Positions 17,313 to 17,755 of a DNA stretch of 17,755 nucleotides are shown here, one piece after another. This DNA is from DATLFI01 sp035524895 (GTDB lineage Bacteria > Acidobacteriota > Thermoanaerobaculia > Multivoradales > Multivoraceae), in NCBI GenBank assembly GCA_035524895.1, contig DATLFI010000235.1, positions 1-17,755 on the forward strand. The letters are read 5' to 3'. A program made the translations under genes and the position numbers. Positions within the stretch are counted from its first letter, which is position 1, and every line of letters begins with the position of its first letter. The notes beneath the pieces were generated by a model. That model was not told the origin of the DNA. It made no database searches and saw only the letters and a list, made by a program, of their open reading frames with translations.

Positions 17313-17755
17313 GCGGGCTCCTCGACGATCAGGGCCGCGGTCGCAGCGGCGAGCGGCTTCTCGAGCGGGGTGAAGGGACAGTCCTGGTCGCCTTCTCCTG
17401 CTCGAGATGCGGCATCTGTCCTTCGTGCGATGCCAAACGAGGCGCCAGTCTGGGAGCCTACGGGCTCGTCGGTGCCCACGATGCGCGCGAGCATCGCGAA
17501 GATGCGGTGCATCGCGGGCGAGGCTCCGTAGAGATCGCCGAAGCGATCGGGACCGGTCCACACGGTGCGCCGCTGCTTGTCGCGCGAGAGCCCGATCTCG
17601 ATCAGCGTGTCGCCGATCCGGATCCGCCCCCCGGCCGGGAGCTCGACGTCGTACACGCGCGCACCACCGACCCACGCCCCGTTCTTGCTGCCGACGTCGC
17701 GCAGCCGGACCGTTACGACGCCGGTCCGGCGGATCTCGCAGTGCAATCGCGAGAC
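17294..17755 (-). pseudogene. Truncated FHA-domain protein, probable remnant of an FHA/sigma-54 activator (5' end outside window)
   Basis: The open frame enters from the right edge on the minus strand, so its start is not in the window. It begins with the FHA phosphothreonine-binding core VSRLHCEIR, then DVGSKNGAWVGG and LPAGGRIRIGDTLIEIG. After a short linker, YGASPAMHRIFAMLARIVGTDE closely resembles the entry of NtrC-type sigma-54 activator AAA+ domains, where the Walker A GETGTGKE should follow within about ten residues. Instead the frame crosses the transposase remnant in antisense and stops about 55 residues later, inside the end of the AI-2E gene. The ATPase, GAFTGA loop and DNA-binding domain are all missing. 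I infer a gene broken by an insertion with deletion. A short surviving FHA-only protein cannot be excluded. Confidence 0.65.
17366..17461 (+). mobile_element. Remnant of an IS91-like (Y2) transposase zinc-finger region
   Basis: On the plus strand, frame 17381-17446 reads VLVAFSCSRCGICPSC followed by DAKRGA. This matches the pattern AFSC-x-x-RG-x-CPSC-x-x-(K/R)R found in the N-terminal zinc-binding domain of IS91-family transposases, except that the Arg of RG is Cys here. Only this short block is present. No HUH/Tyr catalytic domain follows, because the flanking DNA is the AI-2E gene on one side and the FHA gene on the other. It also contains GAAGGGACAGTCC, a GGGACAGTCC-type core that looks like interspersed repeat sequence. 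The identification rests on motif memory and the edges are approximate. Confidence 0.5.

Noticed and set aside
15708..17675. A 655-residue minus-strand open frame opposite the AI-2E gene
   Set aside because: It is antisense to a clear membrane protein gene, is rich in His, Gln, Arg and Asp, and contains no domain. It is a by-product of high GC.

Overview
The window is a GC-rich, densely coded bacterial chromosome segment. Its core is a housekeeping cluster in the order rpsU, mutS2, dnaG, rpoD, a version of the classical macromolecular-synthesis operon with mutS2 between rpsU and dnaG. The other content is a lipoprotein with a BamE-like tail, several TTG starts, a partial FHA/sigma-54-activator-like gene and a UMF1-type transporter. 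Together these fit a free-living, probably aerobic Gram-negative lineage of the Myxococcota/Desulfobacterota/Acidobacteriota type. That placement is inference from gene order and composition, not from a phylogenetic marker search.

Left part (1-1760): about 300 bases with no recognisable gene lead into a promoter and a 273-residue lipoprotein gene. Its stop codon runs into an array of three identical 28-bp units plus one degenerate unit, each able to fold into a hairpin. The array ends exactly where a good -35 box (TTGACA) begins. From there a roughly 135-nt leader with nested inverted repeats leads to rpsU, and a textbook intrinsic terminator follows rpsU.

Middle part (1760-9304): mutS2, dnaG and rpoD run in one direction, with only 7 bp between dnaG and rpoD. 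Next comes an FMN-dependent 2-hydroxy-acid oxidase. A promoter (TTGACA, 18 bp, TACCAT) then precedes tRNA-Asn(GTT) with an encoded CCA.

Right part (9305-17755): this holds central carbon metabolism and transport. The genes are ATP-dependent PEP carboxykinase, a convergent MgtC/DUF4010 membrane protein, a divergent acetyl-CoA synthetase followed 30 bp later by a UMF1-family MFS transporter, and an AI-2E/PerM-type membrane protein. The oxidase, Acs and PckA would let the cell feed hydroxy acids and acetate into central metabolism and gluconeogenesis; that link is inferred from function only. At the right edge, the tail of an FHA-domain protein that begins to look like a sigma-54 activator loses its AAA+ domain exactly where a short IS91-like transposase zinc-finger remnant appears on the opposite strand.

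No CRISPR array, prophage or complete novel multi-gene system is visible. The observations most worth a second look are the hairpin array with its adjoining rpsU leader, and the transposase-remnant junction.
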